Below are positions 43,335-52,512 of a stretch of 64,000 nt of DNA, piece after piece; position 1 is the first letter of the stretch; each line of letters starts with the position of its first letter. Both the position numbers and the translations under genes were made by a program. The notes under the pieces were generated by a model. The model did no database searches and was not told the DNA's origin. It worked only from the letters and a program-made list of their open reading frames with translations. The stretch is from contig JAJDUG010000055.1 of the NCBI GenBank assembly GCA_022826755.1, positions 1 through 64,000 on the forward strand. The letters run 5' to 3'. This DNA comes from Acidobacteriota bacterium (lineage in GTDB: Bacteria; Acidobacteriota; Terriglobia; Versatilivoradales; Versatilivoraceae).

Positions 43335-45197
43335 ATGATGCCACGAATCTTCTTCCCCCTGCTGCTGGCGGGGCTGATCTCCTGCAGGCCCATGGCCTCC
43401 GAAACCCCTCCCCTGGTGCTGGACCGTCCCATGGCGCCACCGGCCTGGGCATTGATGGAGCGCGAACTGCTGCGCCTCAACTCGGAAGCCTGCGAGATCT
43501 TCGCCGCCAAGTATGTGGATGAGCGAGGCCACCTCCTGCACACCCCCCGCTGGGGGACGCTGGACGGACCCGACGACGCCATCGAGACCTTTCACAACTG
43601 GACGCTGCTGCATGCGCTGGGGGCTTCCGACTCCGTGCTGGAGCTATTCAAGAAGGCATTGGAGGGGCACCTCCACCAGTACGGCCAACTCCGAACCACC
43701 CTGACCGAGCTGGCCCGGGAGGGCGCCTACCACCGTGAATTCATCACCATGTCGGACTGGTTTCATACCGGGGAGGGAATGCGGGGATTCATGTTCCAGG
43801 GGCTCTCCGAACCGGGTTCGGCCCGCCTGCGGGAGCGCATGAAACGCTTCGCCGGACTCTACATGAACGAGGACCCCGAGGCGCCCAACTACGACCCCGA
43901 GCACCGGATCATCCGCAGTATCTGGAACGGCAGCAAGGGCCCCATGCTCCGCAAGGCCACCACCTACGACTGGGTGGGCGATCCGGTCCCGGGCCGCTTT
44001 CACATCCTCCACAGCCCCTTCGGCCGCAGCAAGATGCTGGACCTGGAAGAGGTCTACCCCAAGATGCTGGCCCACTGCGACGAGTACCTCGACAGCGTGG
44101 GAGACCATCCGCTCAACCTGGCGGCCACCAACCTGGCCCTCAACGCCTACATGCTCACTCGGGAGCCCAAATATCGGGACTGGGCGCTGGAGTACGTGGA
44201 TGCCTGGAAAGAGAGAATCGAGGCCAACGGGGGCAACATCCCCACCAATATCGGTCTGGACGGCACCATCGGCGGGGAGTACGGCGGCAAGTGGTACAAG
44301 GGAACCTATGGATGGAACTTCACCATCTTCGACGGGGAAATCGAGCGGATCGCCCACCGGAACACCTTTGCGGCGGGCAGTTGGCCGGGTTTCGGCAACG
44401 CCTACCTCCTGACCGGCGATGCCGGCTACATCGACACCCTCCGACGCCAGATGGACAACATCTACGCTCAAAAGAAGGTCGTCGACGGCCGGCTCATGGT
44501 TCCCCAGATGTACGGCGACCCCCGCGGCTACAAGTACAGCGGCCGGGAAGAGTGGTACCACTGGACAACCAACCTGTTCACCGACCGCCTGAACGAGATC
44601 TACCTGTGGTCGATGGACCGCCGGGACCTGGAGCGCCTGCCTCGAACCGGTTGGATCGCCTTCCTGGAGGGAGCCGATCCGAGATACCCGGAGAGAGCCC
44701 TGCAAAAGGACTTCGAGAGCCTCCGCGCCACCATGCAGGAAATCGAAGAGGATCCGACCACGCCCGAGACCCGGCTGGCCGACTGGCTCCTGGACCTCAA
44801 TCCGGCCAGGACCGGCACGCTGGTCAACCTGATGCTGGGCGGCCATCTGGCCGGCCGGATCTGGACCCTGCACACTCGCGTCCGCTACTTCGACCCGGAG
44901 CGCCGGCGTTCCGGCCTGCCCCGGGACGTGGCGGCCCTGGTCGAAAAGCTGACCGGACACAGCGTTACTCTTACCCTGGTGAACACCAGTCCCCTGCATC
45001 GCCGCGACCTGATCGTACAAGCCGGGGCCTACGCCGAGCACCGGTTTCGGAACGTGACCCTGAACGGGAAGACCACTTCCATCGAGGATCCGTCAATCAG
45101 GTTGCGACTGGAGCCCGGCTGCGGCAGCCGGTTGGAATTCTCCATGCAACGCTACGCCAACCAACCCACCCTGGCCATGCCCTGGGGTGCGCCATAG
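43335..45197 (+). CDS. Putative lipoprotein, alpha/alpha-barrel-like, function unknown
   Basis: A 620-aa protein with the lipobox-type signal PLLLAGLISC ending at Cys17. The body is helix-rich with conserved-looking blocks: FHNWTLLHALGASDSVLELF, MSDWFHTGEGMRGFMFQGLS, HCDEYLDSVGDHPLNLAATN, WPGFGNAYLLTGDAGYIDTL and GREEWYHWTTNLFTDRLNEI. The pattern resembles alpha/alpha-toroid glycan-active enzymes, but I recognise no catalytic signature. It stands alone on the plus strand between divergent DUF3604 and convergent NHL genes. Confidence 0.75.
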   Translation: MMPRIFFPLLLAGLISCRPMASETPPLVLDRPMAPPAWALMERELLRLNSEACEIFAAKYVDERGHLLHTPRWGTLDGPDDAIETFHNWTLLHALGASDSVLELFKKALEGHLHQYGQLRTTLTELAREGAYHREFITMSDWFHTGEGMRGFMFQGLSEPGSARLRERMKRFAGLYMNEDPEAPNYDPEHRIIRSIWNGSKGPMLRKATTYDWVGDPVPGRFHILHSPFGRSKMLDLEEVYPKMLAHCDEYLDSVGDHPLNLAATNLALNAYMLTREPKYRDWALEYVDAWKERIEANGGNIPTNIGLDGTIGGEYGGKWYKGTYGWNFTIFDGEIERIAHRNTFAAGSWPGFGNAYLLTGDAGYIDTLRRQMDNIYAQKKVVDGRLMVPQMYGDPRGYKYSGREEWYHWTTNLFTDRLNEIYLWSMDRRDLERLPRTGWIAFLEGADPRYPERALQKDFESLRATMQEIEEDPTTPETRLADWLLDLNPARTGTLVNLMLGGHLAGRIWTLHTRVRYFDPERRRSGLPRDVAALVEKLTGHSVTLTLVNTSPLHRRDLIVQAGAYAEHRFRNVTLNGKTTSIEDPSIRLRLEPGCGSRLEFSMQRYANQPTLAMPWGAP

Positions 45198-45253
45198 CCC
45201 CCCAACAGGTCATCCCGCCCACAATCCGACGAAACCTTCCATAAGAAAGTATC

Positions 45254-45275
45254 ACTCCCCCCCTTGAGGGGGAGT
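45254..45275. terminator. Bidirectional hairpin between convergent genes
   Basis: ACTCCCCC (45254-45261) pairs with GGGGGAGT (45268-45275) around a 6-bp loop. It lies between the lipoprotein stop and the convergent NHL gene stop. It is followed by CGCAGCCGAATGGCGAAGG, a string that looks like a dispersed repeat. A clear U tract is lacking. Confidence 0.45.
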
Positions 45276-45328
45276 CGCAGCCGAATGGCGAAGGCTGATG
45301 CGGTGGGGGGCAAACGCCGCCCGCCCCA

Positions 45329-47452
45329 TCAATCTCCAGCGGAGAGCCTTACGGCTCGGATGCGATTGTTGTAGTGGTCGCTGATGAACAGGAGGTCGTC
45401 CCCGCAGAGACAGAGTCCCAGCGGTTCGTTGAGGCGTGCCGCCGTCGCCGGCCCGCCATCCCCGGAGTCACCTCCCTCCCCGCAGCCCGCCACCGTCTCC
45501 AGCAGTCCGTTTCGAGTGATGCGCCGCACCCGGTGGTTGTGGCGGTCCGAGAAATAGAGGGTGCCGTCGCGGCCGATCGCCAGGCCGCCGGGCGCATGGA
45601 GGCGGGCCTGCAAGGCGGGCGTGCCGTCCGGAGAAAATCCCGCCCCGCCCCTGCCGGCCACGGTCGAGATTCGGCCCTCGCGGTCTACCCTGCGGATGAC
45701 GTGGCAGGTGGAGTCGGCGAAGTAGAGGTTTCCCGAAGCGTCGAAGCGGATGGCCGAGGGAGATCCGATCCGGGCCCGGCGGGCCGGGCCGCCGTCGCCG
45801 CTGTAGCCCGGAAGACCGCAACCGGCCACGCTGTCGATGGTTCCGCTGGATCGGTCGATCCTGCGGATTCGTCCCACTTCCCCGTCCCCGATGTAGATGT
45901 TGTCCCCGGAATCGTGCGCCACCGCTGTCGGGGCCACCAGGCAGGCGCAGTTGGCCGGGCCGCCGTCGCCCTTGTCCCACTGAAAGGCGGCTCCGGCAAC
46001 CCCGCGAATGGTTCCATCCGGCTCCACCCGGCGCACGTGGCCGTGGCGGTGGTCCGCGATGACGGCACGACCCCTCGAGTCGACCGAGACGTCGTAGGGG
46101 TTTCCCAGGTAGGCGGCCGCAGCCGGGCCGCCGTCTCCCCCGTAAGCCCGGGCGCCGTTGCCGGCCACCGTGCGGATAATCCCGGTTTCGGGATCGATGG
46201 CGCGGATGCGCTGGCTCCAGACGTCGGCGACGTAGAGTTGCCCGTCCGGCCCCAGCGACAGGCCGCCGGGACCGCACAGGAAGGCTCGGGTCGCCGCCTC
46301 CCCGTCATGCACGCCGGTGCCGCCCAGGGCGGTGGTCACGATTCCGGTCCGCCCGTCGTAGCGCCTCAATCTCCCTGAGCAATCTCCCCAGTGCACGGTG
46401 CCGTCGGGATCGGCGAAAATGGCCGCTTCGCAGGAGTTGCACTCGGTCAGCGAACCGTGCAGCCCCTCCTGTCCGAAACCGGGGACACCGGTGCCCACCA
46501 GGGTGTTGACGACACCCGTGGCAACCTCCACTTTCCGCACCCGAAACCCGTACTTTTCTCCCACGTAGAGGTTGTCGTGGACATCCAGGCAGATGGCGTC
46601 CGGCATCAGCGTGGCGGCTTCCACGGCCGGTCCCCCGTCCCCGTTGGAGGCCCGTTGGCCGTTGCCCAGGACGGTGGTGATCACCCCGGTCTTCCTGCTG
46701 ATTTTCCGGATGCGGTCGTTGGAGTTGTCGCAGACATGGAGGTCGCCTTTCGAATCGAACGCCAGGTGCTCGGGGTGGTGGAAGGCTGCCTCGCCGGCCG
46801 GCCCTCCATCCCCGTGATAACCCATCAGGCTGAGCCCCGGACCGAAAAAGGGCCGGCTGCCGCCCCGCTCGGAGGGGTAGTGGCGCGCGCTGCGGCCCGC
46901 CCAGACCCGGATGGTTCCGCTTTGAGGATCGACGCGACGAATGGTGCAGGACCACTCGTCGGAGATGTAGACCCGGCCCCGCTCGTCGACCGCCAGGCCG
47001 CAGGGACAGTCGAACTCGGCCTCCAGCGCCGGCCCGCCGTCACCGCCCCGGCCCCGCCGCCCGGAGCCGGCGACCCGTGTGATGACTCCGGTCCTGGCGT
47101 CGATCCGGCGGATGGTCACGTTCCCCAAGTCGGTGAAATAGAGATTCCCTTCCCGGTCCAGGCACAGATCGTGAGGGTGGCGCACCCGCGCCTCCAGCGC
47201 CGGTCCCCCGTCGCCCCGGCTGCCGGCTACTCCGTCGCCGGCGAAACGGTGCAGAATGCCCTGGCGATCGATCCTCCAGAGCCGGTGGGCCCAATAGTCC
47301 ACCACGATCAGCTGCCCGTCCCCGCGGCGCACCACCCCCATGGGCCAGCCGGCGTCGGCGTCCCGGGCGGGAACACCCTCCTGGTAGCCGACCCCCGCAA
47401 CCGTGACGATCCGTCCCGGCGGCAGCTTTCGAAGATCGTTGAAAGGAGTCAT
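45329..47452 (-). CDS. NHL-repeat beta-propeller protein
   Basis: A 707-aa protein made of at least ten NHL repeats. The unit is GDGGPAxxAxxxxPxxLCLDxxGNLYFTDxxNxxIRRID...ITRVAGSG, with about 55 residues per repeat. There is no signal peptide. ATG 47452 is chosen for its GGGAGGTGCTT upstream site. NHL propellers bind ligands or act as lyases and lactonases; no catalytic residues are recognisable here. The divergent gene is an amidohydrolase (47763). Confidence 0.92.
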   Translation of the reverse strand: MTPFNDLRKLPPGRIVTVAGVGYQEGVPARDADAGWPMGVVRRGDGQLIVVDYWAHRLWRIDRQGILHRFAGDGVAGSRGDGGPALEARVRHPHDLCLDREGNLYFTDLGNVTIRRIDARTGVITRVAGSGRRGRGGDGGPALEAEFDCPCGLAVDERGRVYISDEWSCTIRRVDPQSGTIRVWAGRSARHYPSERGGSRPFFGPGLSLMGYHGDGGPAGEAAFHHPEHLAFDSKGDLHVCDNSNDRIRKISRKTGVITTVLGNGQRASNGDGGPAVEAATLMPDAICLDVHDNLYVGEKYGFRVRKVEVATGVVNTLVGTGVPGFGQEGLHGSLTECNSCEAAIFADPDGTVHWGDCSGRLRRYDGRTGIVTTALGGTGVHDGEAATRAFLCGPGGLSLGPDGQLYVADVWSQRIRAIDPETGIIRTVAGNGARAYGGDGGPAAAAYLGNPYDVSVDSRGRAVIADHRHGHVRRVEPDGTIRGVAGAAFQWDKGDGGPANCACLVAPTAVAHDSGDNIYIGDGEVGRIRRIDRSSGTIDSVAGCGLPGYSGDGGPARRARIGSPSAIRFDASGNLYFADSTCHVIRRVDREGRISTVAGRGGAGFSPDGTPALQARLHAPGGLAIGRDGTLYFSDRHNHRVRRITRNGLLETVAGCGEGGDSGDGGPATAARLNEPLGLCLCGDDLLFISDHYNNRIRAVRLSAGD

Positions 47453-47762
47453 AAGCACCTCCCGGAAAGTCCGGCCCCCGCTGTGCGGACCTCGTAGCGG
47501 AGAAAGGGCCAGCCGCTATCGTTTTGAAAGATGTTCCCGGTTTATGGCGTGGAGGATGCCCCCCCGGGAGCGTGCGCGTCCCGCCCGCACCAGTCTTGGC
47601 ACAGCCTCGGCCATCTCCTCCACCCGGGTCGACCGGCAACGGCTCACATGCCCCAGCATGGTAGAATGGATGGCCTGACTCCGTTAGACAAAACCGCCGG
47701 CCCGGGTTCCATCCCGATTGCAACATTGCAAGGGTCTTTCCCAGCCGCAAACACCAAGAACC
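47453..47762. promoter_or_regulatory. Divergent promoter region, NHL protein / amidohydrolase
   Basis: 310 bp between the two starts. A TAGAAT -10-like hexamer lies at about 47660 facing right. TTGCAACATTGCAA, a small repeat of TTGCAA, lies at about 47719. No further gene was found. Confidence 0.35.
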
Positions 47763-48926
47763 ATGAAATATGACCTTCTCGTCCGCAATGGCAGGGTGGT
47801 CGATCCTTCCCAAGGCTTGGACGATCCGCGGGACGTCGGCCTGCGGGGCGGCAAGATTGTCGCGCTGGGGAAGAATCTGGACCCGCTGGAGGCCCGCGAC
47901 ACCGTCGATGCCCGGGGCCTCCTGGTGACCCCCGGCCTCATCGACTGCCACGTGCACGTCTATCCCGGAGTGTCCCACTACGGAATAGACCCCGATCCCA
48001 ACTGCCTGGAGCGGGGGGTGACCACGGCAGTGGATGCCGGCTCGGCAGGCGCAGCCACCTGGGAGGGTTTCCGCCGCTACGTCATCGAAGTCAGCGCCAC
48101 CCGGCTCTTTGCCCTGCTCAATATCTCCTCGGTGGGCATGGTGACCGGCGTCGAGACCGATCCTGCCCTGGGTGAGCTGGAGGACCTGCGCCACTGCAGC
48201 GTCAGCGCGGCGCTGGAGACCGTCGAAGCCAATCGGGACGTGATTCTGGGAATCAAGATAAGGCTCAGCGCCAACCTGGCCGCCGACGGGCGCAACGAAC
48301 TCCCCGCCTTGAAGCTGGCCCGCGAAGCGGCCGAAGCGGCCCGGCTGCCCTTGATGATCCATACCCCCGGGTCTTCCCTGTCCCTGCCCCGCATTCTGGC
48401 CGAGATGCGCAGAGGAGACCTGCTCACTCACTGCTTTCACGGCCATGCCGCCGGTATCCTGGACGAGCGCGGCCGGGTCCTGTCCGCGGTGCGCGAGGCC
48501 GTCCGCCGGGGCGTCCGCCTGGACGTCGGCCACGGCAAGGGCAGCTTCCGCTACCCCGTCGCCGAGCAGGCCATGCGACAGGGCATCCTGCCCGGCACCA
48601 TCAGCAGCGACCTCCACAGCTACAACCTCGAGGGACCGGTCTACGATCTGGCCACCACCGTCTCCAAGTTCCTCCTGCTGGGAGTCTCTCTGGAGGAGGC
48701 TCTGCGGATGGTCACGGCAGCTCCGGCCGAAGTGGTGGGGATGCAGGGCCGCCTGGGAACCCTGAAAACCGGAGCCGAGGCCGACCTGGCTCTCTTCGAG
48801 TTGGCGGAGGGCAGATTCGAGTTTGCCGATGTCGCCGGAGAAACCCGGACAGGACGTTGGAAGCTGGTCCCTCGCGGCGTGATCCGTGCCGGCCGGGTCG
48901 TCAGGCGGCCCGCGGAAACGGCCTGA
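47763..48926 (+). CDS. Amidohydrolase / dihydroorotase-like metallohydrolase
   Basis: A 387-aa TIM-barrel amidohydrolase. Metal ligands lie in LIDCHVHVYPG (His63, His65), a candidate carboxylated Lys in ILGIKIRLS, then LMIHTPGSS and THCFHGHA, with the catalytic Asp region SSDLHSYN. A small N-terminal beta-domain (DLLVRNGRVVDPSQG) and C-terminal strand pair complete the fold. It most resembles the amidohydrolase/deacetylase subgroup once annotated as dihydroorotase. Substrate unknown. ATG 47763 precedes MKYDLLVRNG. Confidence 0.9.
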   Translation: MKYDLLVRNGRVVDPSQGLDDPRDVGLRGGKIVALGKNLDPLEARDTVDARGLLVTPGLIDCHVHVYPGVSHYGIDPDPNCLERGVTTAVDAGSAGAATWEGFRRYVIEVSATRLFALLNISSVGMVTGVETDPALGELEDLRHCSVSAALETVEANRDVILGIKIRLSANLAADGRNELPALKLAREAAEAARLPLMIHTPGSSLSLPRILAEMRRGDLLTHCFHGHAAGILDERGRVLSAVREAVRRGVRLDVGHGKGSFRYPVAEQAMRQGILPGTISSDLHSYNLEGPVYDLATTVSKFLLLGVSLEEALRMVTAAPAEVVGMQGRLGTLKTGAEADLALFELAEGRFEFADVAGETRTGRWKLVPRGVIRAGRVVRRPAETA

Positions 48927-48997
48927 TCAAGGTGGAGTGGGTGGTCTCGGCGGGCAGCATCGTTCCATCGTGCGCGCCCCCAACCGGGAGCGGGATT

Positions 48998-50089
48998 TCA
49001 GGAGGATTGGCTCTCTTTGTTTTCCTCCGAGTCCGGAACCTTCTCCTTCGAGGGCGCCTTGACCGGCAGGGTCTCTATTCTCTTGGTCCTGGCGTTGACT
49101 CGCCGCACCCTCTTGTTGCCGGTGTCGGCGATATAGAGGTTGCCGCGGCGATCCGGAACCACATCGAAGGGATCGGCCAGGCTGGCTCTCCGGGCGGGGC
49201 CGCCATCGCCGCTGAAGCCCCGTTGGCCATTGCCCGCCACGGTGGTGATGACGCGGTTTCTGGCGCCGACCCGGCGGATGCGGTGGTTGCCGCGATCGGC
49301 AATATAGAGGTTGCCCGACCGGTCCAGGGCCACCGAGAAGGGATCGTACAGGCTGGCCCTTGCGGCCGGCCCCCCATCGCCGCCGAACCTGCCCTTCCCG
49401 TCGCCGGCATAGGTCGAAATCAGCCCGGTTCCGGCATCCACTCTGCGGATGCGATGGTTGCCCGTATCGGCGATATAGAGGTTGCCGCGGCGATCCACCG
49501 CCACGTCGAAGGGCACTTCGAAAGCCGCTTCGGTGGCCGGGCCGCCGTCACCGCTGAAGCCCGTCCTGCCGCTGCCCGCCACGGTCGCGATCTGTCCGGT
49601 CTTGGCATCCACCCGGCGAACCCGGCGGCTGCTCTGCTCGACGAAATAGAGGCTGCCCTCTCGATCCAGAGCCACACCCACGGGGGTAGACAGGCTGGCT
49701 TCGGTGGCGGCCACATCGTCATAGCGATAGCCGAACTCCCGGTTGCCGGCCACGGTGGCCACCGCCCCGCTCTGGCGGTCGATGCGGAAGATCCGATGGG
49801 TGTTCCGGTCCGCCAGGTACAGATTGTCGGCTCCATCCAGGGCGATGCCGACCGGTCGGCCCAGGTCCACCTTCCGGCCGGACCCCGGATCGACGGTTCC
49901 CCGTTCCAACTGGACGGTCAGGACGCCGGACGGATCCAGACCCAGGATCCGGTACTTGACGTCGTCGCTGATGATCAGCGTCCCATCGGAACGAACGGCA
50001 ACCGAGCGGGGGGTGAAGGTCGGAGCGTCTTCGGCCAGAATGCCGGGGGAGAGCACGGCCCAGCTCAGCAGGAAAAGAAAAAAGCGCAT
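48998..50089 (-). CDS. Secreted NHL-repeat beta-propeller protein
   Basis: A 363-aa protein with the signal peptide MRFFLFLLSWAVLSPGILA and six NHL repeats. Units contain GFSGDGGPATEA and NLYIADTGNHRIRRVDAGTG. The gene-level repeats are strongly conserved (about 168-bp spacing). The polar C terminus ends SEENKESQSS. It is smaller than the cytosolic-looking NHL protein at 45329 and is divergent from a PQQ-type propeller gene. Confidence 0.93.
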   Translation of the reverse strand: MRFFLFLLSWAVLSPGILAEDAPTFTPRSVAVRSDGTLIISDDVKYRILGLDPSGVLTVQLERGTVDPGSGRKVDLGRPVGIALDGADNLYLADRNTHRIFRIDRQSGAVATVAGNREFGYRYDDVAATEASLSTPVGVALDREGSLYFVEQSSRRVRRVDAKTGQIATVAGSGRTGFSGDGGPATEAAFEVPFDVAVDRRGNLYIADTGNHRIRRVDAGTGLISTYAGDGKGRFGGDGGPAARASLYDPFSVALDRSGNLYIADRGNHRIRRVGARNRVITTVAGNGQRGFSGDGGPARRASLADPFDVVPDRRGNLYIADTGNKRVRRVNARTKRIETLPVKAPSKEKVPDSEENKESQSS

Positions 50090-50347
50090 GATCGAACTCC
50101 CTCGTCGTTTCAGGTGGCCCTAATGTAACGCCGGAGCGATGAAAATGTAAAGCCAGGGATCGGGCCAAGTGCCCGTGGGACTTCCTTCCCGGGCCGAGCG
50201 GGGCATGGACGGCCGCCAACGAGGGAGGGATGACTCCGTTTGGTCTGATTTAAGGCACCTGCGGAATGGGTTGGCGAGTGTATACTGAACGGCGCAACAG
50301 GCAGTCGGATAGCAGCGGAAAGACGGACATTCAGAGGAGGAAGCCCG

Positions 50348-51658
50348 ATGAAATGGATCGCCGGAATTGTCATTGGAGCCGTTGCGGTCGGTTTGTGGCT
50401 GGGAATGACCCCGACCCCGGCGGACAGCCGGACCAATTGGTCCCAGTGGAGGGGCCCCGATGCCACGGGAGTCTCGCCCGACGGTGACCCGCCGGTGGAA
50501 TGGTCGGAGGACAGCAACGTTCGCTGGAAGGTGGCCGTTCCGGGCAAGGGCCACGCCTCCCCGATCATTTGGGAACAAACGGTATTCGTGGCCACCGCCA
50601 TCCCCACCGAAAGGGAAAATCCGGTGGAGGGGGAGGGCCAGATCAAACCGACCCAGGTGTTGAAGTTCGACCTGCTGGCGCTTGACCGCCAGACTGGGAA
50701 GGTTCTCTGGCAGCGAACCGCCCGGGAGCAGGGCCCCCACGAGGGAACCCACGGCGCCAACACCTGGGCCTCCGCCTCGCCTGTCACCGATGGTGAACAC
50801 GTCTACGCCTATTTTGGATCCTTCGGTCTCTACTGTATGGACATGAACGGGAATCCGGTCTGGGAAAAGGACCTGGGCGATATGACGGTTCGAATGCATT
50901 TCGGGGAGGGCAGCTCCCCCCTCCTCCATGGAAACAAGATCGTCATTATCTGGGACCACCAGGGAGACTCTTTCATCGTCGCCCTCGACAAGCGGACGGG
51001 AGACGAATTGTGGAGAGTCCCCCGGGATGAGGAGACCTCCTGGTCGAGCCCCATCGTGGTCGAGCACGGCGGTCGGGAACAGGTGGTCACCAGCGCCACC
51101 AACCGGGTGCGCAGCTACGACCTGGAGACCGGCGACCTGCTCTGGGACGGCAGCGGCGTGACCTTTAACGCCATACCCTCTCCCGTGTCCTCGGAGGGGC
51201 TCGTCTTTGTCACCAGCGGATTTAGAGGCAACGTGCTGCAGGCCATTCGGATCGGATCGGCCCAAGGGGACATTACCGGCTCAGAGGCTATCGCCTGGGA
51301 GCTGGACCGCGACACCCCGTATATACCCTCTCCGCTTCTCTACGGGGACCTGCTCTACTTCGTCAAGAGCAACAACGGCATCCTTTCCTGCCTCGACGCC
51401 AAGACCGGCAAGGCTCACTACGGCCCCCTCAGGCTGGAAGGTATCGAGGGTGTCTATGCCTCTCCGGTGGGAGCCGGCGACCGCGTCTACCTGCCCTCTC
51501 AGAACGGCACCACCATAGTGATCCGGCGAAGTCCTGAATTCGAGGTCCTGGCCAGGAACACCCTGGAGGATGCATTCGACGCCTCTCCCGCCGTCGTCGA
51601 CAAGGAGCTCTTTCTGCGGGGACGCAAGTTTCTCTACTGCATCGCCTCCGATTCCTGA
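50348..51658 (+). CDS. PQQ-like / BamB-like beta-propeller protein, exported
   Basis: A 436-aa protein. The N-terminal segment GIVIGAVAVGLWLGMT is a signal anchor or signal peptide. It begins NWSQWRGPDATGVSPDGDPP, the usual opening of PQQ_2 propellers. Repeats of the form LLALDRQTGKVLWQRTA, CMDMNGNPVWEKDLGD, VALDKRTGDELWRV and YDLETGDLLWDG follow. GGAGGAAG precedes the ATG. It is translationally coupled to the SixA gene (2-bp gap). Confidence 0.92.
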   Translation: MKWIAGIVIGAVAVGLWLGMTPTPADSRTNWSQWRGPDATGVSPDGDPPVEWSEDSNVRWKVAVPGKGHASPIIWEQTVFVATAIPTERENPVEGEGQIKPTQVLKFDLLALDRQTGKVLWQRTAREQGPHEGTHGANTWASASPVTDGEHVYAYFGSFGLYCMDMNGNPVWEKDLGDMTVRMHFGEGSSPLLHGNKIVIIWDHQGDSFIVALDKRTGDELWRVPRDEETSWSSPIVVEHGGREQVVTSATNRVRSYDLETGDLLWDGSGVTFNAIPSPVSSEGLVFVTSGFRGNVLQAIRIGSAQGDITGSEAIAWELDRDTPYIPSPLLYGDLLYFVKSNNGILSCLDAKTGKAHYGPLRLEGIEGVYASPVGAGDRVYLPSQNGTTIVIRRSPEFEVLARNTLEDAFDASPAVVDKELFLRGRKFLYCIASDS

Positions 51659-51660
51659 CG

Positions 51661-52170
51661 ATGAAGAGACTGGTTGTGATCCGCCATGCCAAGTCCAGTT
51701 GGAAAGACCCCGGGTTGAGGGATTTCGATCGTCCTCTGAACAAGCGCGGCAAGGCCGACGCCCCCGAAATGGGCCGGCGGCTGGCCCGGCGCTCCCTGGT
51801 TCCCGACCGCCTGCTCGCAAGCCCGGCCAAGCGGGCCATCCGGACGGCTGAGATCATTGCCGGGGCCGTCGGATTTCCTGCCGGGCGCATCACCCGCGTG
51901 GACCGGCTCTACGGCGCCGGGGTCGCCGACCTGGTCGGCGTCCTCCAGGGACTGGACGATGCCGAGGAGACAGTCTACCTTGTCGGGCACAACCCGGGGC
52001 TGACGGACCTGGTCAACTTCGTCTGCGGCGCATTCCTGGACAACCTCCCCACCTGTGGCGTGTTCTGCGCCGATTTCGAGATTTCATCCTGGAAGGAAAT
52101 TCGTCGGCACCAGGGCAAGTGCCTGTTCACGGACTTTCCCAAACACCCTCCGGCCGGACTGACCGCCTGA
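51661..52170 (+). CDS. sixA: SixA-like histidine phosphatase
   Basis: A 169-aa histidine-phosphatase superfamily member. The catalytic RHA motif is VIRHAKSSWKD (His9), followed by DFDRPLNKRGKADAPEMG and SPAKRAIRTAEII. The second His is in VYLVGHNPGLTDLVN. These match SixA, which dephosphorylates phosphohistidine in phosphorelays. The target here is unknown; a kinase/regulator pair lies 23 kb away. It begins 2 bp after the propeller gene. Confidence 0.92.
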   Translation: MKRLVVIRHAKSSWKDPGLRDFDRPLNKRGKADAPEMGRRLARRSLVPDRLLASPAKRAIRTAEIIAGAVGFPAGRITRVDRLYGAGVADLVGVLQGLDDAEETVYLVGHNPGLTDLVNFVCGAFLDNLPTCGVFCADFEISSWKEIRRHQGKCLFTDFPKHPPAGLTA

Positions 52171-52512
52171 ATTCCGTGGCCGGGAATACGGGCCTCTGCC
52201 GTGGGGATCATTCGAGAGTGAAGCACCCGAGCTTTGTGGCCTTTCGGGAGTCGAGGGACGTGTTCCGTTGAATTCGAGCCTCCGGTTCAGGCGTGACAAC
52301 GCCTTGCCCTGCAAGCGGCGGCTCGGGTATGGTGGGTCCTGTCCATCCGGGAAATCGAGGACAGCAGGATTTCTGATACTCTAAAGGGGTCCAGGTGCCG
52401 GGACCCGGACCACCTGGTTCCGCCTCCATGTGAGGGGATGGAATCCCTCTCGGGGGCAGGTCGCGACCGATCCCTTCCGGTCCACGCTGCACGGAAGTGG
52501 GGATGACCGCCT
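52171..52512. other. Gene-free spacer upstream of the YjbQ-fusion gene
   Basis: 342 bp without a supported gene; it separates the propeller/SixA unit from the lipid locus. No clear promoter or hairpin was identified. Confidence 0.4.
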
